From Circinella umbellata (Eukaryota > Mucoromycota > Mucoromycetes > Mucorales > Lichtheimiaceae), in assembly GCA_025093555.1 (NCBI GenBank), contig JAIWNF010000038.1:248001-312000 (forward strand): a DNA stretch of 64,000 nt, written 5' to 3'. The notes under the pieces are model-generated. The model worked only from the letters and a program-made list of their open reading frames with translations. It ran no database searches and had not been told where the DNA came from. Shown one piece after another: positions 1 to 13,264 of the stretch; position 1 is the first letter of the stretch, and each line of letters begins with the position of its first letter. A program made the position numbers and the translations under genes.

Positions 1-1379
1 TATGACCAATAAATTCAGTCACAAGATCTCCTGTTGATGCATCCCATATACGAATTGTTTTGTCTTCATGGCCACTAATAATATACTCTTTGTTTGTTGT
101 TGTTTTTGATGTGTAATACCGCATGCATAAGAAACGCGAGCGATGTGAAATAGTTGTCGTTACTTCCGCATCCTGTATTTGATTATTTATGGGTTACACA
201 ATGTTAAGACTTTTTCCGCTTGTATGATCTTTTTTCCCCCAAGAAAAAAATAACTCTTTCTTTCTTCCCGTCTCGCTTAACTCATGATAACAGCAAGATA
301 AACGGAAAATAATTAAATAAAAACATGAGTGATAAACTTACAGCAACATTATATATTTTTATTTGTCGGTCAAACATAATCGCATATTTATCTCCATTTT
401 TGTTCCACGACACGAATAAGCCCTCTATATAATAAAATCCCCTTAATTCAATTAGTAAATTTTATATGATAATAATGATAATAATGGTAATGGTAATGGT
501 AATAAAGAGAGTATCCATATTGATGATTAGATTTTACCTTGATGAAGCTTATTAATACTTGCTTTACGTGCTGTCATTAAATTCCATACAATTACTGTCC
601 TGTCAGTAGATACTGATAAGGCAATTTTACCGGATGGATGAATTGCAACTGAATTCACGCGTCCCCTAAATTAAAAAGAATGTATATATATATGGTTTAA
701 TATCTTTTTTTTTCTGTATGCGTGTGTGAACCAATTATTTATACAAATAAATATTACGACATACTTGTGACCTTTCAATGTTTTCAAATATTCCCAATCA
801 CTTTTTCGCCATATACAAATAGTTTTATCATCACTTGCTGAAAGCATATATTTGCCATAAAATTGAATATCCGTCACATCACCTTGATGTTGTCCACCAA
901 GAGATCCATATTCTTTTCGTTTTTTAACATCATAAAGTCGAATGACTTCATCTGTACTTCCAGATGCTAAAAATTGTCCGCCAATGTTTACAGTTCTAAT
1001 ACATCCAGTATGTGCTGGTATAATAAAGATAGGATCCATACGAAGCTTAGGTGTTGTTGACTTTCGATGCATAGAATATATAATTTGTTAATATTACCAA
1101 CAACAAGAAAACATTTTATAAAACTCATAAATAAATTACTACATTTCTACTACTTACCGATTCTTCTTCCTTATTTTTCCAATAAGCATTGATACCATAC
1201 AGAATACGCTCATAGGTACCAGTTACAATTCGAAAATCTTCATTGTCTTCAGCATGAGCGTTACTGGGTAATAAAATGGAATCCAAAGCTGAATCACTTT
1301 CCAAAGTTTGTTTTTTAGTAGGTTTCTCGGTTAATGTTTCTTGATCGGTACGAGATCTTTTTTTTGATTCAGTTGCCAT
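1..1379 (-). CDS. MAK11: MAK11/PAK1IP1-like WD40 protein, 3' part outside window
   Basis: Nuclear/nucleolar WD40 protein. The family (yeast Mak11, human PAK1IP1) acts in 60S ribosomal subunit assembly. Exons read on the minus strand are 1379-1158, about 1060-775, 665-538, 424-342 and about 177-1, each with GT-AG borders. The N-terminus is a basic, low-complexity, NLS-like stretch, followed by DFRIVTGTYERILYGINA, which is typical of the family entry to the first blade. Later blades show AHTGCIRTVNIGGQFLASGS with DEVIRLYD, then LSASDDKTICIW, ALSVSTDRTVIVWNL and YIISGHEDKTIRIWD, all GH/WD-type repeats. The start at 1379 is the first ATG of the conserved reading and faces the uL3m gene across a 334-bp gap. 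The gene continues beyond base 1, so the C-terminal repeats and basic tail are not seen. The exact exon 2 acceptor is uncertain because two AGs lie close together. Confidence 0.85.
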
Positions 1380-1713
1380 TTTTTTTTATGTACGTGATCT
1401 ATTTTATATTATGTTAAGTAAAATATATACACATACACACACACAAAAGCGGACCTTTTTTTTGGAGGAAATTTGGCTTTGCATTATCGAGAAAAAAAAT
1501 GGTGAAGGGAATTTTATAAGCCTCCAAAAAGTCGAGTTCATGAAAACGCGGTCACTTGGATAGAATCATTGGATGAAATTGAGCTGGGATTACTTTTTTA
1601 CGCCGGTTTGGCCCTGTGTGTTATATGTGTTGACAACAACCTTCAATAATTCCATTATTATCAAAACACGTCTGTCCCGCCCCCGCTTTCCCCTTCTAAC
1701 TCTTTAAATAATT
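1380..1713. promoter_or_regulatory. Divergent promoter region between MAK11-like and uL3m genes
   Basis: This 334-bp gap separates two head-to-head genes, both linked to ribosome production (one nucleolar, one mitochondrial), so it probably holds both promoters. It contains a CA-rich run near 1430-1445 and pyrimidine-rich sequence just before the uL3m ATG (about 1675-1700). No specific factor site can be named from the sequence alone. Confidence 0.5.
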
Positions 1714-3039
1714 ATGTCAATTAAATTAATGACGAGTACATCGCTAATTGGTCGAGCACTGGCCGGTTCAGTTTCTCGATGGACACGAACTGCTGCTACT
1801 GTTGCAAGTGAAAATGCTGCACCTGAATTCACACCACAATCTGTTCGAACAGGTCTCATTGCACGTAAAAAGGGTATGACCTCCATGTGGGACGAAACTG
1901 GAATTCGTATGCCTATTACCGTTCTTCAGGTATGAATGTTGATAATTACCAATAACTCATTTTTTTTCTTACTTAATTACTTTATCAATGAATAAATAAA
2001 ATCTATTTACTAACTGTCATGTCTCATAACAACGATAATAATATAAACAAAACAAAACGAATAAATAACCGTGACGACCACCCTAATATCACCTTTTTTT
2101 TCCAACGACGAAAACGAAACTACATATACAACAATAAAAATCAACGAATAATAAATAGCTTGAAGATGTTATTGTAACTGACGTACGTACAGCTGATAAA
2201 CATGGATATACTGCATTGCAAATTGGCAGTACAATCAAAAAGGAAAAGAACGTATCAAAGCCTTTGGTTGAACATTTTAAACAGTTGGGTGTTGGATTAA
2301 GACAAAAATTGGTTGAATTTCGTGTTACTGAAGATGCTGTACTCCCAGTGGGAACTTCCTTAAATGCCAGTCATTTTGTTACTGGACAATATGTTGATAT
2401 TTCTGCACCATCGTATGTTATAATTGTTCTGAAGGATCGGGAGATGGTTTGCATAAAAATAATACTTATAATCGCGTCACTTTTATTTTTATAATTATTT
2501 TTCTTTTAGTATTGGTAAAGGTTTTGCTGGTGTAATGAAGCGATGGAATTTCGGTGGTATGCCAGCATCTCACGGTCATTCGTTATCGCATCGTTCTGCT
2601 GGTTCAACAGGTCAACGCAAGGTAATGTAGTATAAATAATTGTATATATCATTTTATAAATTGAAAATAAGTATAAATACTAAATTATATATACATATAT
2701 AGTGGCCAAGTAAGGTTTTTAAGGGAAAGAAGATGGCTGGTCGTATGGGTGGCAAGAGTGTTACTATGCAAAACTTGAAGGTAATTTACTCTTAAAATAC
2801 AATACTTTAATTTTTTTGTTGCATGTAGCATTAATTCCTATACTTACACAACAACTATTTCTTTCCATAAAAATTAATAGATTGTAAAGGTGGATCCCGC
2901 AGAAAACTTATTGTATGTTAAGGGAAGTGTACCTGGTTTTGATGATCAGTTTGTTAGAATTAAGGATGCAGTCAAACTTAAGGCTGAAAAGCGTTATCCA
3001 AAAGAATCTTATCCTCCACCATTCCCTACTGCTAATTAA
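1714..3039 (+). CDS. MRPL9: Mitochondrial large-subunit ribosomal protein uL3m
   Basis: Structural protein of the mitochondrial 54S/39S ribosomal subunit (bacterial L3 family; yeast MRPL9). Five exons, 1714-1929, 2159-2412, 2510-2621, 2703-2780 and 2881-3039, sum to 819 nt, giving 272 residues. The N-terminus is rich in Ser, Ala, Thr and Arg with almost no acidic residues, as expected of a mitochondrial presequence. It is followed by the L3 start [20 protein letters not shown]. The central uL3 signature is clear: [33 protein letters not shown], then [20 protein letters not shown] and the closing strand with [13 protein letters not shown]. Length and domain order fit the family. The start is the first ATG, which precedes the presequence. 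Confidence 0.95.
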
Positions 3040-4209
3040 AAAAAATTAATTCTTACCCTTCCTCATCTGCTTTTTCACTAGCCTCTCCCATCTAGCCTTC
3101 TACTCCGTCCCTTTTTTCATATTCATTTGCGTTTCATAATATTATTATATAGAGAGAACAAAAAAAAAAGAGAAAGAAAGTTTTTGTACAGAAAAAAAAA
3201 AGTTTCTTACTATTAAAAAAATGCATGATTTCATTTACATATATTAATCAATATTATGATGTTATATTTTTCATGAGATATCTTTAGACTTTCTTGCTTA
3301 TTTTGTTTTTGAGGTTTTGATAATATAAATGAATTAATAGCATCTTCTTCACCGTGGTCGTTTCTATCATTCGTTCTATGAACCTCCTATTATTATTTTT
3401 ATCTTATTCGTCATCCTTGCTTCCACCTTCTAAACCATCATGCTCTTTATTGAAACAGTCGCAAAAGGAAGCACCAACAGAAAGGGAAGGTCGGTTGTTG
3501 ATGAAATTAATTCTTTTTCTGCAGCCGTTTTTCTTTGAGGCGAGAAAAACCTTGGCCACCATATTGTTTGACATTATACCTGTCTTCAGATAAATAGCCT
3601 TTGAACGATGAACCATCTTTTCCAAAATGGTCATTTTCATAACACCGTAAGCAACAATCTTCTTCTAACAAACATTTAAGAAGATATATAGTGTATGATT
3701 GATGAATATGCTCAAATCAGTCTTTATAGTGTAGACTTCAACATTTGTCTCAGCTTGTACCTTGCACTACTATTGCTAATTCACATTGGTAAAATAGACA
3801 CCATGACGGAATGTTTACTGGATAGAGGTATAATGTTTCGGTTACTACATTGACCTAATAACAATCACACGATCATCCAGAGGACATACTGAACATAAAA
3901 CAAATAAAATACCTTTATCTTAATTTATTCAAACCATAACAAAAGTTAAAGAGCTGTCGGTATCATATAACTATACCAATTGAGCAGTGTGTTATGATCT
4001 GATTATAACAAAGTCATTCAATATTTTGTTTATTCGAGTTTTTATTTATTGCATAATCATAACAAATCAGTATATAAAACAGTATTTAATTATCTATATC
4101 AATCATGTAATATATTAAAGAATCGATAGTTATAAAAAATCATGTCTTAAGAACACATTAATCTTACGTACTGAAAATTAATTGTTTTCTTTTGTTCTTT
4201 TGTTAGAAG

Positions 4210-4241
<32 letters not shown>
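4210..4241. repeat. (TA)n dinucleotide microsatellite
   Basis: About 16 uninterrupted TA units in intergenic DNA. A second, shorter AT tract lies at about 14289-14311. Confidence 0.9.
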
Positions 4242-4244
<3 letters not shown>

Positions 4245-5485
4245 CGTATGGTTCAACGTAGATAGAGTCAGTGGCTTACTGGTACGTATCAAATACTATT
4301 ATCACTGTAAATGAACTTATTTTCTCGACATAGAAATATTATAAATTTCAAAAAAGTGTTCGACATATTTGTGACGGATTGTTACGTGTAAGTTCCAAAA
4401 GTTTATTCAAGCTTGTGTCGATGCTTTTTTTTCTGCTGAGAAAGGTAAATTTTGGAGATGCGCGTAATAAGGTGACTCATTTATTGATTAGTGCCTGGGA
4501 GTATAACTTGAACAATATTCATACTGCTTCAACGGAAGGGTAAGAAAAAAAAAGTGCTCTTCATCTGAATAAGGATGAGAAAAAGATGAGTGGAGAGGTC
4601 AAACGGTAAAACGTTAACAGAAATAATATTTTTTTTTGACAACTCTTGTACCAAAAGTAATTACTGAATAATAAACATGTAGGTGCCATAAATACAATCA
4701 AGAGAGATAATGTGATAAACCATGATTTATATATAGATAGCAGAATCGAAAGAAGTTGTATCGACAATATATAATATTTTGCTCTGGGACTTTCAACACA
4801 CGAGCATTTTTGCCAGGCGCGCAATTAACCAGCATTGGAATACAGACCAATGGTGTCAAGTTGGAGAAACGTGATTACAGCCATCGCTCACTATAACGAT
4901 ATTCTCAATACAATGCTATGTTTTTCAACTCCAAGGCAGATCGAGCGAAAAGATATCAACTATCGTCTTACCCAAAAAGTTTGCAGTAATTCATAAATAG
5001 TAGGCAATTTTTTGGTCCTTGATAAGAAACTGATCAGTTTCTTCTTTTTTAATTTTTTGTGGGTCATCAGCATTTATACGTGATGATCTGGTTGCAAGTC
5101 GATTAAAATTAATAAGATGAGACATATTCAATACGTAGAGAATTTTTTAAAATTGTTAATATGTTTTTATGGTTTATATATCGATAGTATGAATGATACC
5201 ATGTTCTAGGGTTTTTGCGCCTTTCTTTAAAAAAAGACAGGGTAGATACAGTAAATGTGAGGCCGAGTATTTACGAATAGCATTTTATCAGTTAATTATA
5301 ACTCAACAACCCAGTGATTCGTTATAATGATACCCTTTTGATCTCACTTGAAATGTCGCTATAGTGAATGATGACAAATTGATCCAATATATTTGGATCG
5401 GTATGTTGATATTTGTTTTTTTTTTGTTATATAATAAGGTAATCTTAAACTACTAATTTTTATATTGATACATTATAAATTTATT

Positions 5486-6115
5486 CTCCAGCTGTCACTT
5501 TCTGCTAATGAACGTTGTCGAGAAGATGTAAAACCATATAGTACATTCATTAAGAAGATTTCAATTTGGTAAGTTATTTTAATGGATGGGAGGGAAAGAT
5601 TTCCTACTAAGTCTATTTCTTATTGTGTTATTTTTATTTTTACAGTACAATACTTTTAAACAGATTAGCCAACAAATCATTTTTGAAAATGCTTCTAATT
5701 CTTTCAAAGGTGGACCATATCTTACACAAACCAAAAACGGTATTATTTTTTTTATTTATCGTTAAGATCACTCAGGTGGAACGCGTTCCCATACGACTTC
5801 GACATAATGGTGGTTACAGTGTGGACGAGTTTCTTTGTTCGTTTGGGAGAGGACAAGTATGATTCTCTCTTCAAAATTTTATAGCAATAGTGGTGAACTT
5901 TCAAGATAAACTTGGATCTTTTTGCTGGTGAAATGAATTTTTTCGACAGTGAAAGATATCCTTGAACTAGAACACGAACAGGCCAAATTAGTTGAATACA
6001 TGACTTTTTCATGTTCCCACCTTTGTGGGCCAAAACTCTTCGCTTCGCTTCGAGTTCGTCTTTTCGAGGCTATGGTTTGGCGGCTCGTTGGTGGCAAGCC
6101 CCTGAACTCTCTTGT
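5486..6115 (+). pseudogene. Possible decayed coding fragment, unidentified
   Basis: Coding-like peptides appear on the plus strand but in different frames and with stops between them. Near 5491 is SLSANERCREDVKPYSTF. Near 5818 is VWTSFFVRLGEDKYDSLFKI. Near 5954 is ILELEHEQAKLVEYMTFS, followed by CGPKLFASLRVRLFEAMV. The composition and amphipathic pattern look like an old protein-coding gene broken by frameshifts. I do not recognise the family, and chance open frames remain possible. Confidence 0.2.
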
Positions 6116-7067
6116 TAAGCTTTAAAAGTGAAAACTCACAATAACATTGGCGGAAGCGTTAACCTATAAATTAATGCTTTGAAATTGGCTCATTTTCAAG
6201 AATATCCAAAAATATGAAGTTCACGTACAACAAAATAATATTGAATTCAAATAAAAAACAGTTTCTTGCCTTGTTTTATTTTGGCTGTTCTTAGTAAAAT
6301 GAGATAAATTTAGTGAACTGTCTACCATTATTATAAAAGCCTTATCTTTAGCCCCAGATAAAATAAGAAGATTACGTATAGAGAATTTTTTAATTTCGTT
6401 GATGACGCTTTTGAATCTATGTATGTTCTTTTATTATTCGCGCAAGGTGTCTTTTTTAACTTCGAACTAGAGATGTTTGATATTCATATGTAGATGATAT
6501 TATTTTTTCGGCAGCGTTGCTTTTCTTTTTTCGTGGTAAACTTCTTTTATTCTTGGTTTCTGGCATCAACTTTCATACACTGGTTTTTTCACTTCTACTA
6601 TATTTCTAGCAACAAAGAGAAAAACTGCGTATACTGTATATACATACATAATCCAGCAATTTGCTCCCACATCTGCATCCGATCGGTGAAGTGCACTAGG
6701 CTTATATAAACATATTATCTTAGATCTACGTATTGCTTATTATTACCATTTTTCAGCAGAACACTGTATTTTGTCTGATAAGAATGAATGATACTATAAC
6801 ATCAAATAATACGCTGGTATCCACAAATATTTTCATAAGGCATAATAAGCTCTATAATTCTGAACAGCTTTAAATCCATTGTACTACGTATCTATAATAT
6901 AAAAGACAAAAAGAGAGTGTCAAAATATTAGACATATGACTAAAAAAAACAGTTAAATTGCACAAATAACTTTACGCCAGATCAAATCCAACTTGGCTTT
7001 TTTTTTCCTTTTTCACTCTGTTTTTTCTTTTTCTTTTTAATAATATATTTACATATATTTATAATTA

Positions 7068-7645
7068 ATGTATTACGGAGCCATCGTTTGGACAGTAATT
7101 GGTATTGTTCTACTGCTTATACTCTTTCTTATACTTCGATGGAATGCGCGAAGAAAAGGTACATTTTATATACGTAAAAACTTGCATAATAGTCTATGTT
7201 TCATTTCCTCATCACTTATTCTTTTCCCTCTGGTTCTTTTCATACTAAACAACATACACAAACACAAACACGCGTGCATATGCATATATCAGCAAGACTA
7301 CAACAAGAACATGATGTAGAAACTAACAGTTCCCTAGCCGAGCATCAACCAGTGACGGAGACAACAACCCACCGAAGTCATCATAACGACTCTTCTCATT
7401 TAAACTCCTGTAATCAATATAGTAGAGGTGGTAACGTTATCCAGTCCCCAATATCACGGCAGTTTGAACATGAGATGATTTTGATTCCGCCGCCTGTATA
7501 TCAGCGTAATAACAACTATGGAACGACGGGAACAGCTGAAGAAGAAAATGAATTACAGCAACGCGTAGAAGTGAACAATTACGATCACTATTCAAGACCA
7601 CCATCATACAAAGATCATAAAAAGGACATTATTCTTGCATCATAA
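7068..7645 (+). CDS. Small single-pass membrane protein with two PPxY motifs (RCR/Rsp5-adaptor-like)
   Basis: Two exons, 7068-7158 and 7293-7645, joined through a GT-AG intron, give 147 residues. Residues 5-26 are a single hydrophobic helix (AIVWTVIGIVLLLILFLIL) with no long N-terminal extension. A basic RWNARRK stop-transfer follows, so the tail should be cytosolic. The tail is Asn/Ser/His-rich and carries two PPxY motifs, PPVY at 97-100 and PPSY at 133-136, the ligand of WW domains in Nedd4/Rsp5 ubiquitin ligases. Short N-terminally anchored proteins with PPxY tails include the yeast Rcr1/Rcr2 family (cell-wall chitin control and endosomal sorting) and other Rsp5 adaptors. The overall match is architectural, not a clear sequence match, so function is inferred. 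Acidic residues lie between the motifs. Confidence 0.6.
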
Positions 7646-10301
7646 CATTTTTATATATTTTTTCAATCCTTATTGTTTCATGCATAAACTTTTCTGTCGT
7701 ATGAACACTATGCAAAAAAAAAATATTTTCATTATCATGTTCCATGTATATAAAACAAGCATATAAAGCCGAAAGAATATTGAATATGTTTATCTATATG
7801 CATATTATATTATCATTGTTATAATGGAAATGCTATAAAAATTGGAATGTTATTGTGCATAAAATAAGGTTTCATGAACTTTTTTAATTTGGAAAAAATT
7901 CCTGGGGCTTATCATTTTCTTTACTGTTGGCGTTATTATTATTATTATTACAACAGAGTGTAACATAATACTAAATAAGCTTAAATTTTTATCTTTTTGT
8001 GTAAATAATCTCGGTAACGTATATCATATATATAATATTATTATGTCAGAGCATAACTTTCTACGTCATCGCTTAGATCTATTTTGCAATTATTGTGTTC
8101 ACGTTCTCATATTACTGTTAGCATATTTCTCTATACGTATGATAACAGTAATAATTTTTAAATTCCTATGCACTTGCTGTTTATATATCTTTAAATATAT
8201 AGGGAGATATTGGCTTTTTTTTTATTATCAATAAAATATATTATAAGATGACAGAAAAACATATAACGTTGAAGCAACTTTATTTGATCATATTTTGCGT
8301 GACAAATAGATAAGGTTTTGTCAATCAAGAAGGTAGGTCCCAGGACCGAAATTCAAAATAAAAATTAAGGTTTTTTTTTTCCAAAATTACTTTGTCACGT
8401 ATATAATTCAGAAATTTAACTTTAATTTTTTCTTTTATCTTTTTCTTTATGAGTGATCACATATGCAATAAAAAAAAACTATTATCTTTAATATTAGCTT
8501 ATTGTCTCATTCAGTAGGTATACATACATATACACGTATAAGGTGAAAGTTAAGAAAAAGCAATAAAAACAAAATTTAGATGAACCATAATGAGTTTTTG
8601 TTCCACTTGTTTTGCGATATTATCTTTTTTATTGTACGTATTACTATTTTAAAACTTCAAGTACGTTTTTATCTGATTATTATTATTATGCTTTAACTTT
8701 ATCATATTCCATATAACGTACGTAGCATTAGGATGAGTCTTTGCCTGTTTAAAATGGCATGCTACCTATAAGGTTGCTGTACTGCATATCAACAGAATAA
8801 TAAAGATCGTCAATAATCTTTACAATGCTACTATCACATTATCTACTTTTATCATAAAACCCCCGATGAGACAAATCTTGATGACAAGGAATATTTTTTC
8901 AAGCGCTGTATGTATAATAATACATATTTGCTCGAGACAAGGTAGTCGGGGTAGAGGAAATGAAAACCCTATGCGAGTAAATAGAGAAGATGTCAAGAGA
9001 CTGTATAATAATACTGTAGTCATTTGTTACTTATATTCAATTCGACCACAAATATATGCAGTAATAAACAAGACCTTCAAGATATATAATTAAGTAAAAA
9101 AAAATACCCTCATAATAATAAAAAGGAAATTTCATCATAGCTTATCAAGATTTTTTTTTTTGGCATTGTACCTATTATAACACGGCGGATAATTAACATT
9201 ACTCTATATACTGTGTACATATTCTTTACCTTTTTTTTGGTGATTAGTCTATTGATATGACGTAGTATTGAAAGATGAAATATTGATGTTATTGTTTTCA
9301 TTCACAAATACAAAGAAAATAAGCATAGGTATAAAAGATGGTAGTGTCATAATAATAACATAGCTATAATAATAAGGCTTTACACGTTATACATAATACT
9401 GCTTTTTTTTGTTCTTGTTCTTGTTTTCTTTCTTTTATTATTGAATTACCAAAGATTCGAAAAGACATTACATTTCATCAAAAAAAACCTTTGGCATGTT
9501 CACTAAATTTAGTAGTAATATCATACCACATAATCAATGTCACTAAGCAACATATACAGTACTCGACTTCATTGACAGCAAGGTAGCTTTCAGAACATCA
9601 CGTACTGGGCAAATAGCCCAAATATCAAAAGCTCAGGACCGATTGAAGAGCTACATATATCATTACTCATATTAACAAAACCGATACGTATCGAATTAAT
9701 ACAAGGACATCGATGAAAGACTTGCAGTTTCTAACATTTTTTCAGGGACTGCATGAGCATCGAACATACCGCCGAGAGTCACTTGATGAAGATTAAAATT
9801 TCATTCAGAATAATGATTATATATCTATAATACGTCCAGGGAAACATCAAGATAATCTTCTGTAAAGTTGTGCTTAATGGAATTAATCTAAGTAGATAAC
9901 CAGAAGATACATTTCGAACTCAATACCATTTTGAATCAAATGACAACTCATACCCATCTTTATTATTTACTTACACTTGTGGTTTTATATGATTAGATTC
10001 TGCATCTGTCTACTCTTCTTAGTCAACAATATAGGTAATAACTTATTGCGATCAAAAAACGGAGAATCTAACCATAGCAGTACTAACAACTTCCAATACC
10101 ACTTCTAAGTAAAGCTTGAATAAAATAATATGATCAAAAATGTTTTTTAAATAAAGGAGCTCGTTCTGAAATCATGAGAAGCCAGCAAGATATCATATGA
10201 TTCAACTTAAAGATAAATACACTAAGTAAATATTTTTTTTATATATGAACAGCAAAATGGCACCTAATTGTCCTTTAGTTTATTTTTGAGCCAATTTTCT
10301 A
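7646..10301. other. Intergenic region without recognisable gene
   Basis: About 2.65 kb of AT-rich DNA between the PPxY protein (plus) and the 3' end of the LTA4H gene (minus), so both flanking genes end here. Several hydrophobic short frames (8043-8234, 8820-9023, 9110-9301) have the Phe/Ile/Tyr-rich composition expected from AT-rich noncoding DNA. No RNA gene or domain was found. Confidence 0.5.
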
Positions 10302-13264
10302 CTATTGTTTAAGTCCAATATCCTTTTCAATCAATGCAGAAGCAATGGGATGATAAAAATTGCGATGCTTAAGATATGTTTCCCTAGCCAATTCAGATCC
10401 ATCCTCGGCCTTGTATAAAAGACGATACAATGGTCTAACAAACTTCATACGACCTTGTTCAGTTACAAATGCAACGACATGAGGATAAATGGGTTTATAA
10501 CTAGCCATCACGCAAAGTTGTTGCCAACGGAAACGAACATCAGCATTACGAATATTTGTCATCTTGTATAATTCATCCATCCTGGCCAAAAGACGATGTG
10601 GCAAAGGTTCACAATCAGTCAATTTTTCCAAAAATACAACTATTATATAGTTAATGTTTTTCGTTAGGCTTCCATTCTGCAATATTTCAAAAAAAAAAAA
10701 TACAAAAAACAAAAAACAAAACAGATACGTACTCTTTTGTGTTGAAGTGAACTTTTCAATATCAGTAGGTGTAAAACTTGATAGATCATCTGAATTTCTT
10801 GCTTCATCCCAACGTTTGGCAAGGGCATAACATTGATCTGCTAAAGTAGTATCAAAATGAGGAGTCACTGGAGGCATACCTTTACCGTTGATCCATGTAT
10901 CAAAATCAATTGTATTCAACTTGTCAACTACTTCTTTGCCGTGATGTTCTTCCATATATTTGTAAAGGAATGCCTTCCATTGTTCAGTAGTAATAGATTG
11001 CGATGCGAACTGTTCAACATGGGCCTTCATAAAAGGTTCAAAAACAGCGGCTCCACCAACAGTTTTTTCGATATGATACAACAAGTTGAAACCCTTCTCT
11101 ATAATATTTATACATAGAATTTTTTAATATACATATATGTATATGTCAGTAATAACAAGTTAGATATCAGAAGACTTATCATCCAATTGCTAAAATTGTA
11201 GAACAAAAAAAAAACAAAGTATCATACCATAAGGAATAGAACTGAAATAATCATCAGGATCAATGCCACTGCTCAAGTCCGGCTTAAGAATAGTGGCAGG
11301 TGAATCAGCACCAAACAAGTTTACACTTTCTTTCAATGCCTTCCAACCTAGAATATCATTATATTTTGCATTAAGAATCACACCCCTCATTTATCCTGAT
11401 ATTCATTGTCCCCCCTGCTTCTTCTCCCGCTCTTTTTCTTTTTTTTTTTTTTCTTTTTACCAATGATAGCACTAAATTGTCTTTCGAGTTCACCATGAAG
11501 ATAAGCAAGAATCTTGCGCTCAACAAACACGGTCCAACCTTCGTTTAACCAAAAGTGTTCCTACAGCAATACACACAGCAAAAAGAGTTCATGCGGGGTT
11601 TTTAAGTCAGTTTTTTCCTCTTTCTTTGTTTTGCTTTCATCATGGTGATCGAATAGTAAATTTATATTACCCAGTTACAGGTAGTCACCAAGTTACCCAT
11701 CCAACTATGGGAAATTTCGTGTGCGACCACATCAACAGCACTTTTATCACCTAACAAAAAGAAAACAGGGAAATAACAAAATATTAGTCATTTTTTCCTT
11801 TATACAGGATTTTCCCTAAAGCTAGGGAAAACCCTGTACTCTTCATAATCGACAATACACAGCCACCTTCACACACTCCTATATATATATATGCATATTA
11901 CCAGCTACAATAGTCGGGGTAACAAACGTCAAACAGGGATTCTGTACATTTTAAGAATAAAACAGAAAATAGTTACAAAAAAGGCAAAAATGGTTGTTTA
12001 TGGGTTAGGACGGAGCTTTCATCGCTCTTTTCTATAGTGTGTTTAGTTGACACAATAAAAACAATACTCTACCTCCATTCCACCATATGGGAAGGATGGT
12101 GGCAAAACCAATAGATCGTAACGTCCCCATTCATAAGGTGTCAATAACTTTTCACCGGTGGCAATAAATGATTCAGTATCCTACAACCAGAAAGTATATA
12201 TTCCTAAATTTAGCAAAAGAAGGATAGAGCACGAAAGAAGATCATATTGTATATTTTTGTATTGATGATAATAGTATTATACCTGGAATTCTTCAGCACA
12301 TTCATCGACCATTTCAGGCTCACACCAAACGGTACTTCTTGGACCAATATTACGACCTTCCAAGTTACCAGCAGCGATAGCAATCAAATAACTAGGCATG
12401 GTTGTCTTTTGAACGAAGTGGTAAGTTTTAAGACCATCACCAGCGTCTTCTTCAGATGTGTGCAAAGCAGACATTAAGACGCGTAAAGGAGAAGTAACAG
12501 CAGCAGAATATGTAACCTTGACACCAGGAGAATCTTGAACAGGAGCAAATGAACGAGCATGAATCTATTTTTTTATGAGTCAAAGACGGAAAAAAAACAA
12601 ATCAAAGGAGCATATATAAAGTCAAGTATGATTAAAAAAAACTTACAGCTTGACATTGAGAGAACAAGTAAGGATGTTTTTTGCCAAGAGTTTGTCTATT
12701 TATTTATTTGCATTGTCAGCTATACATTAAAATGGCTGGAAAAAACGCGTTTCCCTTTTTTTTTCATTTTTCACCCATACTAGCTCTCCATTTTATAACA
12801 ACTTACTCTGGTTCCAAGAATTGAACGGCAGTACATTTATCAGTAGTAGAATAATCAATCTTTAATTTTAATTCGCTTCCTTGTTCTACAGCTTGCGACA
12901 ACTCAATGGTCAAAGCAGAGCCCAAAGACGGATGACGGTCCGCGACGTGGAACTATTTATTGTATTATCATATCATGAGAAAAAAAGAAAGCGCGCTGAA
13001 CTTCTGGACACGTATGATATTATATTGGATTGTCAAACACTATTTATATATTACCTTCACGTTCTGACCATCAATAGAAGCAGACTTGATGTCTAAATAA
13101 CTTGTATCGAGAATAATTTTATCGACCTTGGCAAGGGCCAGCAAGTCAAGAATAACATGACCTGAAATCTTGCGTTCATCAAAAGAGATATTCCAATTCA
13201 AATGAATATGGGTTGTTTTGATTTCTGAAAGATTAGCCAAACTACTGGGATCATATAAAGACAT
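10302..13264 (-). CDS. LTA4H: Leukotriene A4 hydrolase/aminopeptidase (M1 family)
   Basis: Zinc M1 metallopeptidase, probably cytosolic. The yeast homologue Lap2 is an aminopeptidase with epoxide hydrolase activity. Eleven exons (13264-13055, 12952-12807, 12695-12647, 12564-12283, 12180-12073, 11941-11902, 11750-11671, 11560-11461, 11347-11228, 11098-10733, 10639-10302) sum to 1839 nt, giving 612 residues; human LTA4H has 611. The N-terminal domain opens [20 protein letters not shown]. The exopeptidase motif GGMEN spans exons 5/6 (about 262-266). The zinc site is HEISH (289-293) with the third ligand in WLNEGW (E312), the same spacing as in the human enzyme. The C-terminal HEAT-like domain keeps TEQGRMKF, whose Arg and Lys bind the substrate carboxylate in LTA4H. 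All catalytic residues seen are intact. The start at 13264 gives the family N-terminus without a signal peptide. Confidence 0.95.

Larger units (their letters stand above)
3040..7067. other. Gene-poor AT-rich region
   Basis: About 4 kb between uL3m and the PPxY membrane protein. Short open frames exist, for example 3404-3640 minus (78 residues, basic, with KTGIMSNNMVAKVFLASKK), but they lack recognisable domains and supporting exon structure. A (TA)n tract lies at 4210-4241. A possible decayed coding fragment at about 5486-6115 is listed separately. I see no tRNA, rRNA or intact gene. Confidence 0.5.

Noticed and set aside
1704..1886. Minus-strand frame overlapping uL3m exon 1
   Set aside because: Antisense shadow of the mitochondrial ribosomal protein exon.
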